64,000 nucleotides of DNA, from positions 2,170,001-2,234,000 of the forward strand of contig JASISA010000010.1 in assembly GCA_031771865.1 (NCBI GenBank), written 5' to 3'. Below are positions 11,264 to 22,912 of this stretch, piece after piece (positions within the stretch are counted from its first letter, which is position 1; each line of letters opens with the position of its first letter). Under the pieces are notes generated by a model that had not been told where the DNA came from, did not search any database, and saw nothing but the letters and a program-made list of their open reading frames with translations. The stretch is from Nothophaeocryptopus gaeumannii. Taxonomy: Eukaryota; Ascomycota; Dothideomycetes; Mycosphaerellales; Mycosphaerellaceae. Made by a program: the position numbers and the translations under genes.

Positions 11264-14200
11264 ATGAACACACAACCGACACTAAGTATACTGCAGGCAA
11301 ACGTACGGAAATCACAGGCTACCCACCGGCAGCTACTCGATGACAGCCAGAAAGACATTCTCGCTATCCAGGAGCCATACACTAACCCAAGCAATGGAAG
11401 AACAGTCACACATCCGAAGTACTATACTGTTGCAGGGGAAGACAAAGACAGGAGAGTCGTATTCTACGTCCATAAGAAGTACAGCCTATCCGAATGGTCG
11501 CACCGGATTATGAGTAATCAGAAGATCCTAATCTCACTACAAACGACAATAGGAACTGTACACCTCCATAACATCTATAACTGGGATGCGAGGCTTACAG
11601 TGGAGGAGCTTTAGAAGGTATTGAGGAACCGGGAGAACACGTTCTAGTTGGAGACTTCAATCTTCACCACCGTTGGTGGGGAGGACCGTTAGTACCACAG
11701 GAGGATCTTAGAGCAAGAGAGCTACGAGAGGCGTGTCGAGACACGCTATACCTAGCGACACCCCTAGGCCTTGCTACCTGGAAAAAGACACCACAGTCCC
11801 AAACTGGGACGACGATAGACCTTACTCTTGCAACAGAGGAGATATCAAAGAGGATAACAGCATGTCAGCCAGGCAAGGAAGACATTGACTCTGATCATAT
11901 CAGCATAGAGACAACTATTGACATAGGGATACAGGAGGAGACGAGAACAAGATGGATGTGGAAGGACACTAACTGGGAGGAGTTCAGAGAGACGCTCCAA
12001 AAGCTCCTACCTACAGCCGAAGGGATGACAACAAAGGAGGATATAGATAGCACCGTGAGTGATCTCAGCAATGCTCTACAAAAGACAAGGGACCTTGTTG
12101 TCCGGCGTAAAACATATCGGCCGCCAGATCCAAGGAGTGTGCCGGTGGTACTACATGCGATTCAGGAGGCTCGGCAGGCAAGACGGCATGCACAATGGAC
12201 AGGGAGCGAGGAGCACTGGAAGGAGTGGAGGGCACGAAACCAGGAGAAAAAGAGAACTATCCAGACAGAGAAAAGGAAACAGTGGAGGACCGCGGTTCAC
12301 AAAACCGCTAGCGAGCCACAGGGAATGTGGAAGCTGGCTAAGTGGGCAAAGAACAGCGATAGCCCTATTCGACCTCCCCAGATGCCTACACTAACACACA
12401 ATAACGATCAGTTCACGACGGACAGTGCGAAAACAGAGATCCTACGGACAGCCCTTTTCCCAATGCCAGAGCCCGCAGACACATCAGACATCGAGAGCAC
12501 TACATACCCAGAACCTGTCAATATAGCATGCGAAATTACAGAAGAGGAGGTACGAAAAGTAGTCCAAAGACTGCCGAACGACAAGGCTCCCGGCCTCGAC
12601 GAGATACCAAACAGATGCATTAAGAAGTGCCTAGCTCAGCTACTCCCTATCCTCCAACGCATCTTCCAACAGTGTGTTTCAATTGGCTACCACCCAGCCC
12701 AGTTTCGGAAAGCTAGGACGATTATGCTACAGAAGGCGGGTAAAGACTCATCTACTCCAAAGGGATGGAGGCCTATTGCCCTTCTATCGTGCATTGGCAA
12801 GATACTAGAAGCAATAGTTGCACGGAAAATAGGACAGGCTGTACGGGAACATAAGTTGCTTCCTCAAAACCAAATGGCGCAAGCGGGTAGATCGACCGGA
12901 GACGCACTACGGTACATCCTTCAAAGCGTTCAGACTGCGTGGAAGAAAGGCAAGGTGGCCTCGGTGTTATCACTTGACATGACAGGAGCGTTTGACAAAG
13001 TCAATCACGAACGGTTAATCCACAACCTACGGTGCAGGAGGATTCCATACTGGATTACAGCTTTTGTAGCGTCATTCCTGAAGGACAGAGAGACAACAAT
13101 CGCTATCCCCGGATACGAGTCACCGGCAGCACGAGTGGCATGCGGAATCCCACAAGGAAGCACCATCTCACCTATCCTGTTCCTCTTCTTTACAGCCTCC
13201 CTCCTAGAAGGAATGGAATACACCGAAGCAGTTGGGTTTGCAGATGATACATACCTCATTGCAGTGTCAAATTCGACAAGAGGTACATGCGAGGCACTAG
13301 AAAAGGACCACAACAGCTGTCTACAATGGGCCTCAAGACATGGAGCTAAGTTCGCCCCTGAGAAATACAAAGTCATGCACTTTACAAGGGGCACAAGGAG
13401 CACATCCGAATCCCAGAGAACACCCAACATCCCGTCGCTCCAGAGTGGCCCAGAGGACACAATGAGGGTCCTAGGAGTAATCGTTGATAAGAGACTCAAG
13501 TGGCACGCACAGATAGAGAATACCCTTACAAAAGCAAAACGGCTAGAAGCTGCACTACGACGGATTACTGCTGCTACGTGGGGCGCCACGGTAGAGACAG
13601 CCCGTAAGCTATATATCTCAATGATCAGGCCAGCAGTAATGCACGGGAGCGAGGTATGGATGGCAGGAAAGGAGACTGGAATCTCAAAAATGCTCCAACA
13701 AAAGCTACGGGTAATGCAGAATAGATTCCTACGGATAATCCTTGGGGCCTACCGAGCTACACCAACGCGACTGTTACACAAAGAACTCCAGATCGAAGAC
13801 ATTACCGAGTATGGGAAGAGAACTGCTATAGCTGCAATGGCTGCGCAGAGGCAGAGGCCGGATATACACCAGGCCATGCAAGAGCTGAAGGGGCGGATCC
13901 TACTAAAGTGCGGACAACTTGGGGCATATAGCAGACGCCTGAGAAAACCATACAGCTCGCCACTAGAGCAGACAGACGAGCAGGCTACTATCCTACGGTC
14001 CCAGCTCTCTCACATAGACAGAGCAGATCCAAAGAAGACTCGGAAAGCAACATGGACTATCCTCCAGGGCCAGTATGAGCGGGACGAGTCACAGAAGTGG
14101 ACAATGCTAGGCGCGAAGGAATCCTCCCACTCGCGTTCAGGACTCCATGGAACACCAATACCCGGGAGCTTTATCGAGGGCTTAGCAAAGCCCAGGCCGC

Positions 14201-14513
14201 GATAGTGTTCCAGATACGGTCAGAGACAATTGGCCTTCCTCACTTCCTCCACAAGGTTGGGGTGCCCGACACTAGCCCCTACTGCGAATGTGGAGATAGA
14301 GGGACAGCTCGACACTACCTTGCCTACTGTACAAACATGCGAGAGAGTAGAAGGGAACTCATCTTAGCCACTAGATGCCAGGACGCGAGAAGATGGCTTA
14401 CTGAGTTTCCTAGACAAACGGCAGCGTGGGCAATAAGGCATCTCCCCATAGGACAATTCGAGTGGACCCTCAAACATCTCCCAGAGCAGGCCGGAGATCT
14501 CGAACCCAAGTAA
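11264..14513 (+). pseudogene. LINE ORF2 (endonuclease-reverse transcriptase), two frameshifts
   Basis: The endonuclease begins at ATG 11264 (ILQANVRKSQ, AIQEPY). It shifts frame near 11600 and continues with VGDFNLHHRWWGG. The reverse transcriptase lies in one long frame: KAPGLDEIPN, LSLDMTGAFDKVNH, GIPQGSTISP, and catalytic FADD at 13237-13248. A second break near 14099 moves to the frame with the C-terminal CCHC (CECGDRGTARHYLAYC), ending at 14513. At this site the RIP-mutated sibling copy has one more base, so the change is a G deletion in a GGG run. Function is target-primed reverse transcription. An assembly homopolymer error would look the same. Confidence 0.85.
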
Positions 14514-14731
14514 GGAGGATGATGTTGACTCTGGCGTGTCAGCCAGCTGCCTACGAGCAAACATATTGGTTCTATAGTACCTAAGATGCAGTAGGGTGTA
14601 AGGCATAACAGAGAAGGGAGGAAGTTTTACGCTGTAGGCACTTTCTACAGGGTTTTCTTTTACAACATGTAGATATGCTAGAAGGGGCACGGCCTGTAGC
14701 TAGCTCGAATACATTTATTATTATTATTATT

Positions 14732-14745
14732 AGGCCTCTTACGTA
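14732..14745. repeat. target-site duplication, right copy
   Basis: Exact second copy of AGGCCTCTTACGTA (see 9531-9544), directly after the (TTA)n tail of the LINE. Confidence 0.9.
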
Positions 14746-16790
14746 GGTCTATAAAATTAAGCAAGGATATAAGGTATAGCTAGTTAGGCGTAATAGGGAG
14801 CTCCTTATTACGGCTAGTACGATATCGGTTATATATCTAGTAGTTAATTAACTAGGGGTCTGGATTAAGCTATCGATAATCTATCGAGAACTAACGCTCG
14901 TTATATCGCGTATAACTATCTATTTCGATATCGTCTATAGTATCTTAAAATACTTAAAGCGCTTTCTAATCCAACTCGCTAACCGTAGGGTTACCTTAAA
15001 GATCGTCCTTTTTCCTAAAGACTATAGGAGGCTATAGAGATTCTAATAGAAGCTATTCGTCCTACTTCGCTACTTCTCGATTATTCGGATTATTAGGACG
15101 TCGAGGCCGAGGTATACGCTAGCTTACTTCTTACTCTCGCTAGATATAGTATAGGATATAGATAGTATCGTACTCGTAGGTAGTACCTTCCTCTTCGTTA
15201 ACCTCGATAAAATCCACTTAGTTAGTCTCGTATATCTCGTAAATACACTATTTCTTTTACGTAGATATATCGGTATTAACCTCGAAATAGTAGCGATAAT
15301 AGTTGGATTTAGTAGGGAACTCGCGTATAATTGCGCGAGGGATATCGTAGATATCGCACTAAAACTATAGGCGATTCTTAGGCTCGCCCTTACTAGCTAG
15401 ATCGCTTCTCGGAGTAGTAGTAGAAGGGAGCTAGAACTAGTCGCTTAGTAAGCTAGGTAGGTTAGAGGCTAGAGGGTCCTAGCTCGGTAGAGCGATACTA
15501 TTATCTAGTATATAAGTAGGTATAGTACTTAGAATATTGCCGAGCCTACTACCTTTATCTATTCTACTATCTTTACTACGCTAGGTACCTTTAAGCCCTA
15601 TACGTACCTTTAGCGTGTTTAGGGATAGTATAGATAATATATCTATCTCTCTAGCTCTATCTCGGGCCTAGTATCGTCGCTAAATATTTCCTTACTAAGT
15701 ACGAGCCTCTATAGTAGATAGATCGTTACTACTATAAGTACCTCGATAGTAGATATTAGGTCTAGAGGTAGTCGTAGTTACTATATCTAAGCGCTAAGGC
15801 GGTAGTAGCGGTAGAGGTAGCATCGAGCTAGGCGGAGGGCGTAGCGTAAGAGGTCGAGGAGCTAATATAATATTACTAGATATAGACGACTAAGGCGAAG
15901 TAGGTCCTACTACGGTTAAAGGTAGACTAGATAGAGGTATAGTAGAAGTTCTTAATAGGCGTCCTCGCTTTATAGGTATCGAGGAAGAAGTACTTATAGA
16001 TAGCGTTAATTACTTATCTACCTTACGCTTCTTTAACTACTTCTTATAGGTATAGTACTTTAGGTAGGTCTTCGTTATCTTCGTAGGATTACGAGAGTCT
16101 ACGAAATAACGAGCTTTCTTACGCTTTACGTACTTAGAATCGGCGTAAATATAAGATAGCTCGTTATCCTTATATTCGCTCTAGCTCTTATCGTCCTCTT
16201 CCTCTTCCCTAGGTAATATAGGCTTATTAGGCGGAAGTCTCTTACTATTTTACCCTAGTAGTAGAGGTAGTAGTATCCCTCTAGGTATAGTAGCGATAGT
16301 AGCTATCTTAGCTATAATAGTACTACTTAAGAGTATATCGAGTTTAGCGAGTAGGTTAAGGTATACGTACTTCTAGGCGATAGACTTAGTAGGTAGTATA
16401 TAGGCTTCTACGTACTACTTATTAGCGCGAATTCGCTATTCCCCCTATAGCCTTACTACTATATATCCTTATTATTAGCGTAGAGTAGAGTACTTATAGC
16501 CGGCTAGTTACTACTTAGGGTAAGGGGGATAGTCGTAAGCTCCTAAACCCCCTCTAACCTACTACTATAGAGCTCTTATAGTATTAGATATATCCTATTA
16601 TCCTACGTATTACTACTTAGAGGCTAGGGGGATAGTCGTCGTTCCTCCTCCTAAACTCCTCGAAGCCTTACTACTTCCAAGTCTATCTCTTATTTATAGT
16701 ACTTTATAATAGTCCGTTCTTATATTCTCGTATATAGATAGTTAGGTCGGGCGGTATTAGCGATATTAGTAGAGTTAATAGTGAGACATG
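14746..16790 (-). mobile_element. RIP-mutated Helitron, N-terminal half
   Basis: CA/TG-poor, TA-rich DNA. On the minus strand one frame is readable from about 15400 down to 14746 with stops only at Gln or Trp positions (for example CDIYDIPRAIIREFP). It passes through the target-site duplication into 9544-9480 (RKRPKDLPKLTTIKE). The last motif resembles the DUF6570-type segment found upstream of Rep in fungal Helitron proteins; that match is from memory. Further upstream the frame is low-complexity and not assignable. Two imperfect copies of a segment of about 60 bp lie near 16507 and 16609. RIP stops sharply near 16790. Confidence 0.6.
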
Positions 16791-17110
16791 TAGTGTAGTG
16801 TGAAGTCGGCTGCATACCTAAGGCTGCGATCACCTAGTGTCTCCTCGATTTTAGACCAATCACAGCCTGGCTTGGCAGTCCGCGGATTTATATGGGTGGT
16901 CAGCTTCGCCGCCTGCACCCCCCCCATGGTCGCAATACACACGATATATATATACAGACAGCAATACAGAGTGTAGAAAGTTGATTGTAACCTCGCTTCG
17001 ACCTCTTCGACGTCCAAAATCGTCTCGTCGCCTTGGCTGGCCCTACGCAAGCTCCGGGAGCTAGGCAACTTCACGATTTTGAACATCTTATCGGTCTCCG
17101 CTCAACAATA
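16791..17110 (-). repeat. possible LTR remnant at the right edge of the nest
   Basis: On the minus strand the segment opens TGTTGAGCGGAGACC (from about 17107), the type of start used by fungal Copia LTRs. It contains a (TA)n tract near 16942-16951 and a C-rich run at about 16917-16924. I could not find a matching CA terminus with a target-site duplication, so this is a partial or decayed LTR at best. It is not RIP-mutated. It shares short blocks with 5680-5720 in inverted orientation. Confidence 0.3.
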
Positions 17111-17323
17111 GACGAAGAATGCGAGCTGAGTTGAAGTAGTACAACGTTGTTGAAGCGAGGGTGAGAGATGCTTGGCTGAATGTCGGCGATATGCAAGTGA
17201 GGCTGCACAGCTGTTCGGCGCCGAGTTGGATGGGGAAGAACAGTGCAACGCTTTTTCGCATATATTATCATTACAGTCAACTGATTGGGGATATGGTCTT
17301 CCCTGCTGCGTAACCATTGATCC

Positions 17324-18963
17324 TTATGCCAATGTGACTTGTATCGTTCTTGAAATCGACGGAACCCCATCTACCATTGCGAAGAAATACCAAAATCCCG
17401 GAGTCAGCGCACCACTTGCTCCGGAAAGCTGAAACGTGTATCGTCCGTCCACAGCATCAGTCGGCGTCAATGCGATGCGTCTCTGATCGGTGTTGATAGA
17501 GTGCGTCACACTCCCAAGCCTGACGATTGAAAAAGCCACATCTCCGGTAGGCACATCCCTCAAGACAGCGCTGAACGTCCCACCAACCGGCACAGTGAAG
17601 GAGGCATCGTTACCAGCTCCAAAGGACATGTCCGCAATGACTGGTCTTTCTGCGAGCGCGCCGTTCCGAAAGAGATAAGGAGGAGAGTAGATCTGTCCAT
17701 CTGGATGATCGGAGCCAGCTTGGCAGTTTCCGCCGTCCCAGCAAAGTCCGCCGCCTCCAGTGAAGACAGTTGCGTTTGGAAGGAGGATGGACACAGCATG
17801 ATAGTTGCGAGGTTTCTGCGCAGAAGCGACGGTCGTCCACTTCTCCGTAGCCGGGTTCCAGATCTCCCCAGCGAGGACGGAATTATCGTTTGTGAAGACG
17901 CGTGCGATCGTCTGGCCACCGGTCACTAATACCTGCCCATCTGGAAGGACGACTGCATTTGCGAAGGCGCGGCGGTTGGCCATGGGGCCAACTTCTCTCA
18001 CAGTGGCTGGGGTGTTTGGTTCGTCGATTTCGATTACGTGCGTGAGGGCGAAAGCTTCGGATTCGGTGTAGTCTTGTGCACCGCCTGCGGAGAGGATGCG
18101 GCCGGCGTCGTACATGACGTTCTGATCAGAAATGTTAGCAAGGGGCGTTCCTCAATGGACTGGTAACATGATCTTACCGGCCCACACATTTGATCTTCCT
18201 TCGCAGTTCTCCTCCCAGCAGCCTGCACTCCACCTTTTCCGTTGGTATCATACCAGTGCATCTGACTGCTCGCTCCCGCCTGGAAAACATATCCATCTCT
18301 CCATCCATACAACCAAGCATGATTGTCCGTCCGCCAAGGTCCCTCGCGATCGACGGTCAACATAGGTTTCACGCTTGCGCCCGAGATTAGCTCCCATGCG
18401 CCAGTAGAGTGTCGATAGATCTCTCCGTCCTTGACCGGCGTACCGCCTTCGCCACCTCTACCCCCAGAGAAGGAACCACCGATTTGGAAGATGTCGCCCG
18501 TAGACGTGGTGCAAGAAGATTGGTATCCTCTCGCAATCCTCATATCCGGTCCGCGAGTCCAGGCCTGAGCTTGAAAGTCGTAGATACTCGTGACCTCCGC
18601 ATTTTGGCCTCCCATGACGAAGATCTTTCCATCTTGGTCAGAGGCCATGCCAGGACAGAACATGTCATGCTGGGTGTTCGCGATTTCGGCATGTTGGATT
18701 TTCCTGGTTGTCAGATCCAGCCATGCGCTTTGCGTTTTTCCTTTCTGGCCGCCGAATTTGAAGTTGGAGTAGGCTGAATATGTGAATAATTGATGTGAGT
18801 TGTTATGGGCTGGTATAATTGCGGCTGCTACGGGGATGAGGGGGAATTGGATGAGATCACCCCATCGACCTTGCGTGTCGACATCGCCTTGTGCTGCTGT
18901 GGTTATGAATTAGAGGGAAAGGGCAAGTAGGGGATGTAACAGTTTTGGAATTTTTGGAGCCAT
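17324..18963 (-). pseudogene. galactose oxidase-like copper oxidase with a stop in the signal peptide
   Basis: Two exons (18963-18178 and 18121-17324; intron 56 bp) would give about 527 aa of the AA5 galactose-oxidase family, without the N-terminal lectin domain of the Fusarium enzyme. The catalytic residues are all there: Cys in MFCPGM and Tyr in ARGYQSS (the thioether pair), Trp in NHAWLYGW, Tyr-His in RNYHAVS, and His in VTHSINTDQRR. The family oxidises primary alcohols to aldehydes with release of hydrogen peroxide, outside the cell. The start MAPKIPKLLHPLLALSL is a clear signal peptide, but codon 18 is TAA and the same frame then continues (FITTAAQGDV). CAA to TAA is a single CpA-to-TpA change. 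No intron or downstream ATG before 18663 bypasses it. The gene looks recently inactivated. Confidence 0.85.
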
Positions 18964-19330
18964 AGCTGTGGCTCAACGAATGGATGAAAGAGATGGTGCG
19001 GAAAAAGCAGCAGAGGAACGTGAAAATTAGTTTGCACGACCGATACGAAACTTGAGCCTCAAGCTGAGATGATTTGGAAGTACAATCTCGTACAAATACA
19101 GGTTTCGAGCTGACAGGAAGGCGCAGCGTGTCGGTGGGTGATGCTGGTAGTCAGGCGTGGGAGCAGACGAGAAAAGTTGGCGTCAACAGTGACAGGTCAA
19201 AAATAGAAACATCTTCGGAATCGGATCATGCACAGGGGTAAAGATTCCGTGCGTAAGTAAGCCCCGTTCTCTGCTCTACCATGAACATCAGCATCATCAT
19301 GGTGCATCAAAGATCACACGCCACTCATGT

Positions 19331-20327
19331 TCATGACCTCTCGTTGCAGCACTTCGTCGTCCCAGCTCTGAGGACAAGATACGCCAGCATCGCAAGCAAA
19401 GACCATCCCGGAGCTTCTGCCACAGCATTTGCACTGCTCCCAGTCGTCGTGGAAGCAGTAGCCGGCCCAGTCGTCGAAGCCTGAGCCGCTGATCCAGCAA
19501 CACTACCCACAGACGTCCCAGCAGCAGGTCTGCTCTGTGTAGCAGCAGCAGAAGCAGAAGAAGCTGCGGTGGTCGTAGAAGCCGTGACTCTGGAGACATG
19601 GCTCGCATCATCGTCATCTTCGTGCTCGAGGGTGACCCGGCGACCTGAGGCATCCGAGCATTGTCTGCGCAGGACGGTCAGTGAGTGACTTGCTGCAGTT
19701 GGAGAGTCGAAGGACCTACAGAGTGTCATTATCCTGCGCACGGCAATTGGAGTAGCTGTCCGGAGCATTGTTCTCGTTAATGTCACTGGTTACCTCCCAC
19801 TCCTCATTCCCCGCCACGCAGAACCTATCATCGCCATGATTATGGCAATTGCTCACGCTTGTTGCCGCAGAGGTCCCAGAAACGATGACCAGCGAGCCCG
19901 TCGAGGTAGCCGTGATCCTTGCCTGAGTAGCCGAAGCCACCGAGACTGTAGCGTCTGACGTAACATTCAGATTACATCCTCTCGCGACTCCAGACACGCC
20001 ATCTCCGTAATCCTGCCAGAGATCGCCACCGTCCGCGCAGTCGAGACAGCGATTGAGTTGGTTGATCCAGGTCTGATTGGTGCAGTAGCTGCCTGTGGCT
20101 CCGATGATAGTGTAGCCTTCGGAGGAATGTCAGCAATCGAGCAATGGCTACAGCGGACTGCATTTATCAGGCCAGCACATACCGCAGTCTGCGTGGCATG
20201 AGTAGTCATTGTCGTCCTGGCGTTCTAGAAGGAAGGCTCGAGTGTTGGCGATGGCGTCTGGGGTTCATGAAGCTTCTGCACAGCAGATGAGAGCTGCGGT
20301 CAGCTGGAGAAGGCGTGTCGCGAGCAT
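19331..20327 (-). pseudogene. secreted Cys/Ser-rich protein, probable surface anchor, with early TGA
   Basis: Three exons (20327-20183, 20116-19720, 19664-19331; introns 66 and 55 bp) give a frame of about 291 codons. It opens with a signal peptide (MLATRLLQLTAALICC). A Cys-containing domain follows (GSYCTNQTWINQLNRCLDC, NCHNHGDDRFCVAG), then a long Ser/Thr/Ala linker and a hydrophobic end (WSLLAMLAYLVL), as in GPI-anchored or membrane-tethered wall proteins. Codon 21 is TGA (20265-20267) in an otherwise continuous frame; CGA to TGA would explain it. No named domain is recognised. Both splice junctions keep the frame, so the gene model is good apart from this stop. Confidence 0.65.
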
Positions 20328-20857
20328 TTTGGCTGTGTAGCGTGCCTGCTGGTCAAGTTATCGTCTGCCAAAAGATGCTGGGATGTTGGAGCTCTGTCTA
20401 TCTCCACGGCCGGGCGTACCTGCCCAGTCACATGCTGTGCAGGTCCAGAAGAGCGTAGCCAAGGCAAGAACATCCCTCGCGAACGCCCATCTTGCACAAG
20501 CGACACTCGCGCATTAGCATCCATTGGACAATAAGAGCAGTAAAGTTGCTCATACTATGCCGTCAAGTGACTTGACAGTGGGGTCGCTAGACATCACAGC
20601 GTCTGCCAAGATGATCTGATACGATTCTCGTCTGGAAGTAAGTGAGTGAAACGGTCTTCAAAACTTGCTTTCGCGTATCGCATTGCACTAGCCTAGAAAG
20701 CTCTCGTTTCCAGTCTCTTCGCTATGCGTCCTCAATGTTTGTCCAAAGGCTTTCTTCGTAGTGCCTTCGGTATCCTCAAGCGCCAAGTGTCCTCAAAGCC
20801 AACTGCCTTGGCAAGAGCGCCTCAATGGTCTCGTTCCATCTCATTCTCGTCAAATCC

Positions 20858-22632
20858 TTACGTAGCGCCGGCGTACGCCACAGTCATTGACTCCATGCTA
20901 ATCTTGCTGAGCCACTTAAACTTCTTCTTCTTCGGCTCCTGCTTCGATGCCCTGCTCTCCGCACGCGAACTAGCCTGCTGAGCAGTTAGCAAGGCCTTCC
21001 TGATATTCTCGTTACATATCCCTGCTGAGATACTGTACACATGGTCGGTCTTACCCTCTTGTTGACGGGTCCCTTCTTGACAGCGTCTTCCTCCTCAGTG
21101 GCGTCCTCCTTGACGGGGCCCATCTGGGTCGTGTACTTGTTGATAGGAGCCGGCTCGATAATGTCCTCGTCGACAGCGTCCATCTTGATAGGGTACTGGT
21201 TGATGGGGGTCTTCTCGACAATGTCGTCCTCCTCATCAAAAGCGGCCTCCTTGATGGAGCTCGTGGCGATATTGTACTGGTTGATGGGGCGACGCTCGAT
21301 GGTGTACGAGCTCACGGGAGGTGGCTCGAAAATGTCGTACTCGTCCTCAAAAGCGTCCTCCTTGATCGGGCTCATGAAGCCAATGCACTTGTTGAAAGGG
21401 GCCGGCTCGATGGCATCCTCGTCGATGTCGTCCTCCTGGAAGCCGAAGTCGTAATCGTCCTCCTCGAAGCCGAACTCGTAGTTCCAAAGCCTGGATTCGC
21501 ATCTGTCTGCAACCACGTCAGTCTTGTCTGCGTTGGTAGCATTCGCAACGACAAAAGCATCGGTCCCATCAGCACGACTTGCAACCGGCGAGGCGAATGG
21601 TATGGCAAGATCCTGCTCCCTCGTCAGCCTTATCTTCATCAGTCTGGATTCACTTCTCTCCGCCATGATACTAGCCTTCTCCGCAACAGCGGCGGAGTCT
21701 TCTTTACTGTCCTCCTTATCTTTTCCTGCCTGTGCAGCTTTCAACCCCTCCGCAGCTTTCCGTGCCAGAGCAACTTTCATTTCCTCCACAGCTTTCATTG
21801 CCTCTGCGGCCTTCTGTGCCTGCGCAGCCTTCTCCGCCTCCGCAGCCTTCATCTCGGGTACACAGATTCTCTCCCACTCCTTGGGCCAATGTACGGACTT
21901 CATAGAGACGATGGAGGGGTTGTCCCTGCCGCGATAGACATCCCAAAAGAACGGTCCTCGGATGGAGATCTGACGGTCGTGCTCCGGCCACTGCTTTGAG
22001 AGCTTGTTGAACATGGCCGTTGGGGTTTCGCCTTGGATTTCTGCAGCGTACTCGACCATCGCGGCGACTGCAGCTCGACGGAGCGGCTGGTTGATGTTGG
22101 TAGTCTTGCTGTACACAAGATCGACAGTAGCGGTGAGGACTCCCAGATTGCGCCAGTAAATCGAGAGAGACCACATCAGGGTGCGTGCGGCGTACTCCTG
22201 GAGCAGAGGAAGTTTGTGCTTCACGGCAAGCAGATACACCTGCACGTGGAAAATTGGTCGTGGGACGCCAGCCAAGTTTGACGTCGTAGCCTCATAGTCG
22301 GAGGTGTATAGAAACTCCAGCATCGCATCGACGGCGTCTGCGTTGTTGCCCTGCAGATGAATGGCGCTGGAGATGGCGCCCTGGCGGGTGTCAGTCAGTG
22401 TACGCCGCTTTGAAGGCAAAGGTGATGCACTCGCCTTGACTGGGCCGCTGAAGAGCTTTCCCAGGTATGATGAACGCTCAAGTACGAGGGCTTTGTCGAT
22501 GATGAAAGAGGCTTTGCCGCAGACCAAGATGAAGTCGCGGTCATTGCCAGGGGGTAGTCGGTGGACGGTCGCCCCCTGGCGGCGCTCGAACGGCGTCGTG
22601 CGGACTCGTGTGCCGTGTAGAGGGTACGGCAT
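20858..22632 (-). pseudogene. BTB/POZ protein with Ala-rich coil and acidic C-terminal repeats, one frameshift
   Basis: From ATG 22632 (MPYPLHGTRV) one frame runs to 20986. It has a BTB domain (NDRDFILVCGKASFIIDKALVL, then MLEFLYTSDYEA), an Ala/Lys/Glu coiled-coil stretch and about four imperfect acidic repeats of about 27 residues around P-I-N-Q-Y / D-E-D. The last coding-looking block (ENIRKALLTAQQASSRAES, KKKKFKW, ending at 20858) lies one base out of frame. Restoring one G in the GGG near 21052 joins it smoothly. BTB proteins usually form dimers and often recruit Cul3, but there is no evidence for a partner here. An upstream extension to 22734 lacks an ATG. Confidence 0.75.
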
Positions 22633-22912
22633 GATTGCGATGGTGATGCGTGCTTGGTTTATTGTGAAGATCGAGGCGAACGGGGGTTTCTTCTGTGAGA
22701 TGTCGCAGGTGAAGTTTTGATGGTCCGAGCTCAACTTGCATCAACGTCTCTCACATGCAGAAAACGGTCTTGACGAGGTCAGCACATCTCGCATTGCGCA
22801 CTCTCTAGCTACATCTCTCCCCCGAAATCTCAGCCATTGCAGTCCAAATCGAAACAATATGCTCTCGTCGTTCATATTAGCCATCAATCATCCATCATCT
22901 TGTTCTCGACAT

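Larger units (their letters stand above)
9545..14731 (+). mobile_element. full-length Tad1-like LINE, not RIP-mutated
   Basis: The element runs from just after the left target-site duplication to a (TTA)n tail at about 14714-14731, followed by the second duplication. It encodes a Gag-like ORF1 with zinc knuckles and an ORF2 with endonuclease, reverse transcriptase and a C-terminal CCHC, the layout of fungal Tad1-clade LINEs. I see no RNase H motif. CA and TG are common, unlike in the flanks. It therefore inserted into an already RIP-mutated Helitron and has escaped RIP since. Three single-base deletions break the two ORFs, so this copy would not be autonomous as written. Confidence 0.93.

Noticed and set aside
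16775..17086. Minus-strand ORF of 103 codons as a gene
   Set aside because: It runs across LTR-like repeat DNA with a (TA)n tract and has no domain or splice context.
18178..18963. Intron that would remove the stop in the galactose oxidase signal peptide
   Set aside because: No GT-AG pair flanks the TAA while keeping the frame; both sides are already in the same frame.
20724..20981. Plus-strand ORF with a mitochondrial-presequence-like start
   Set aside because: It overlaps the coding end of the minus-strand BTB gene and loses coding character after about 60 residues.
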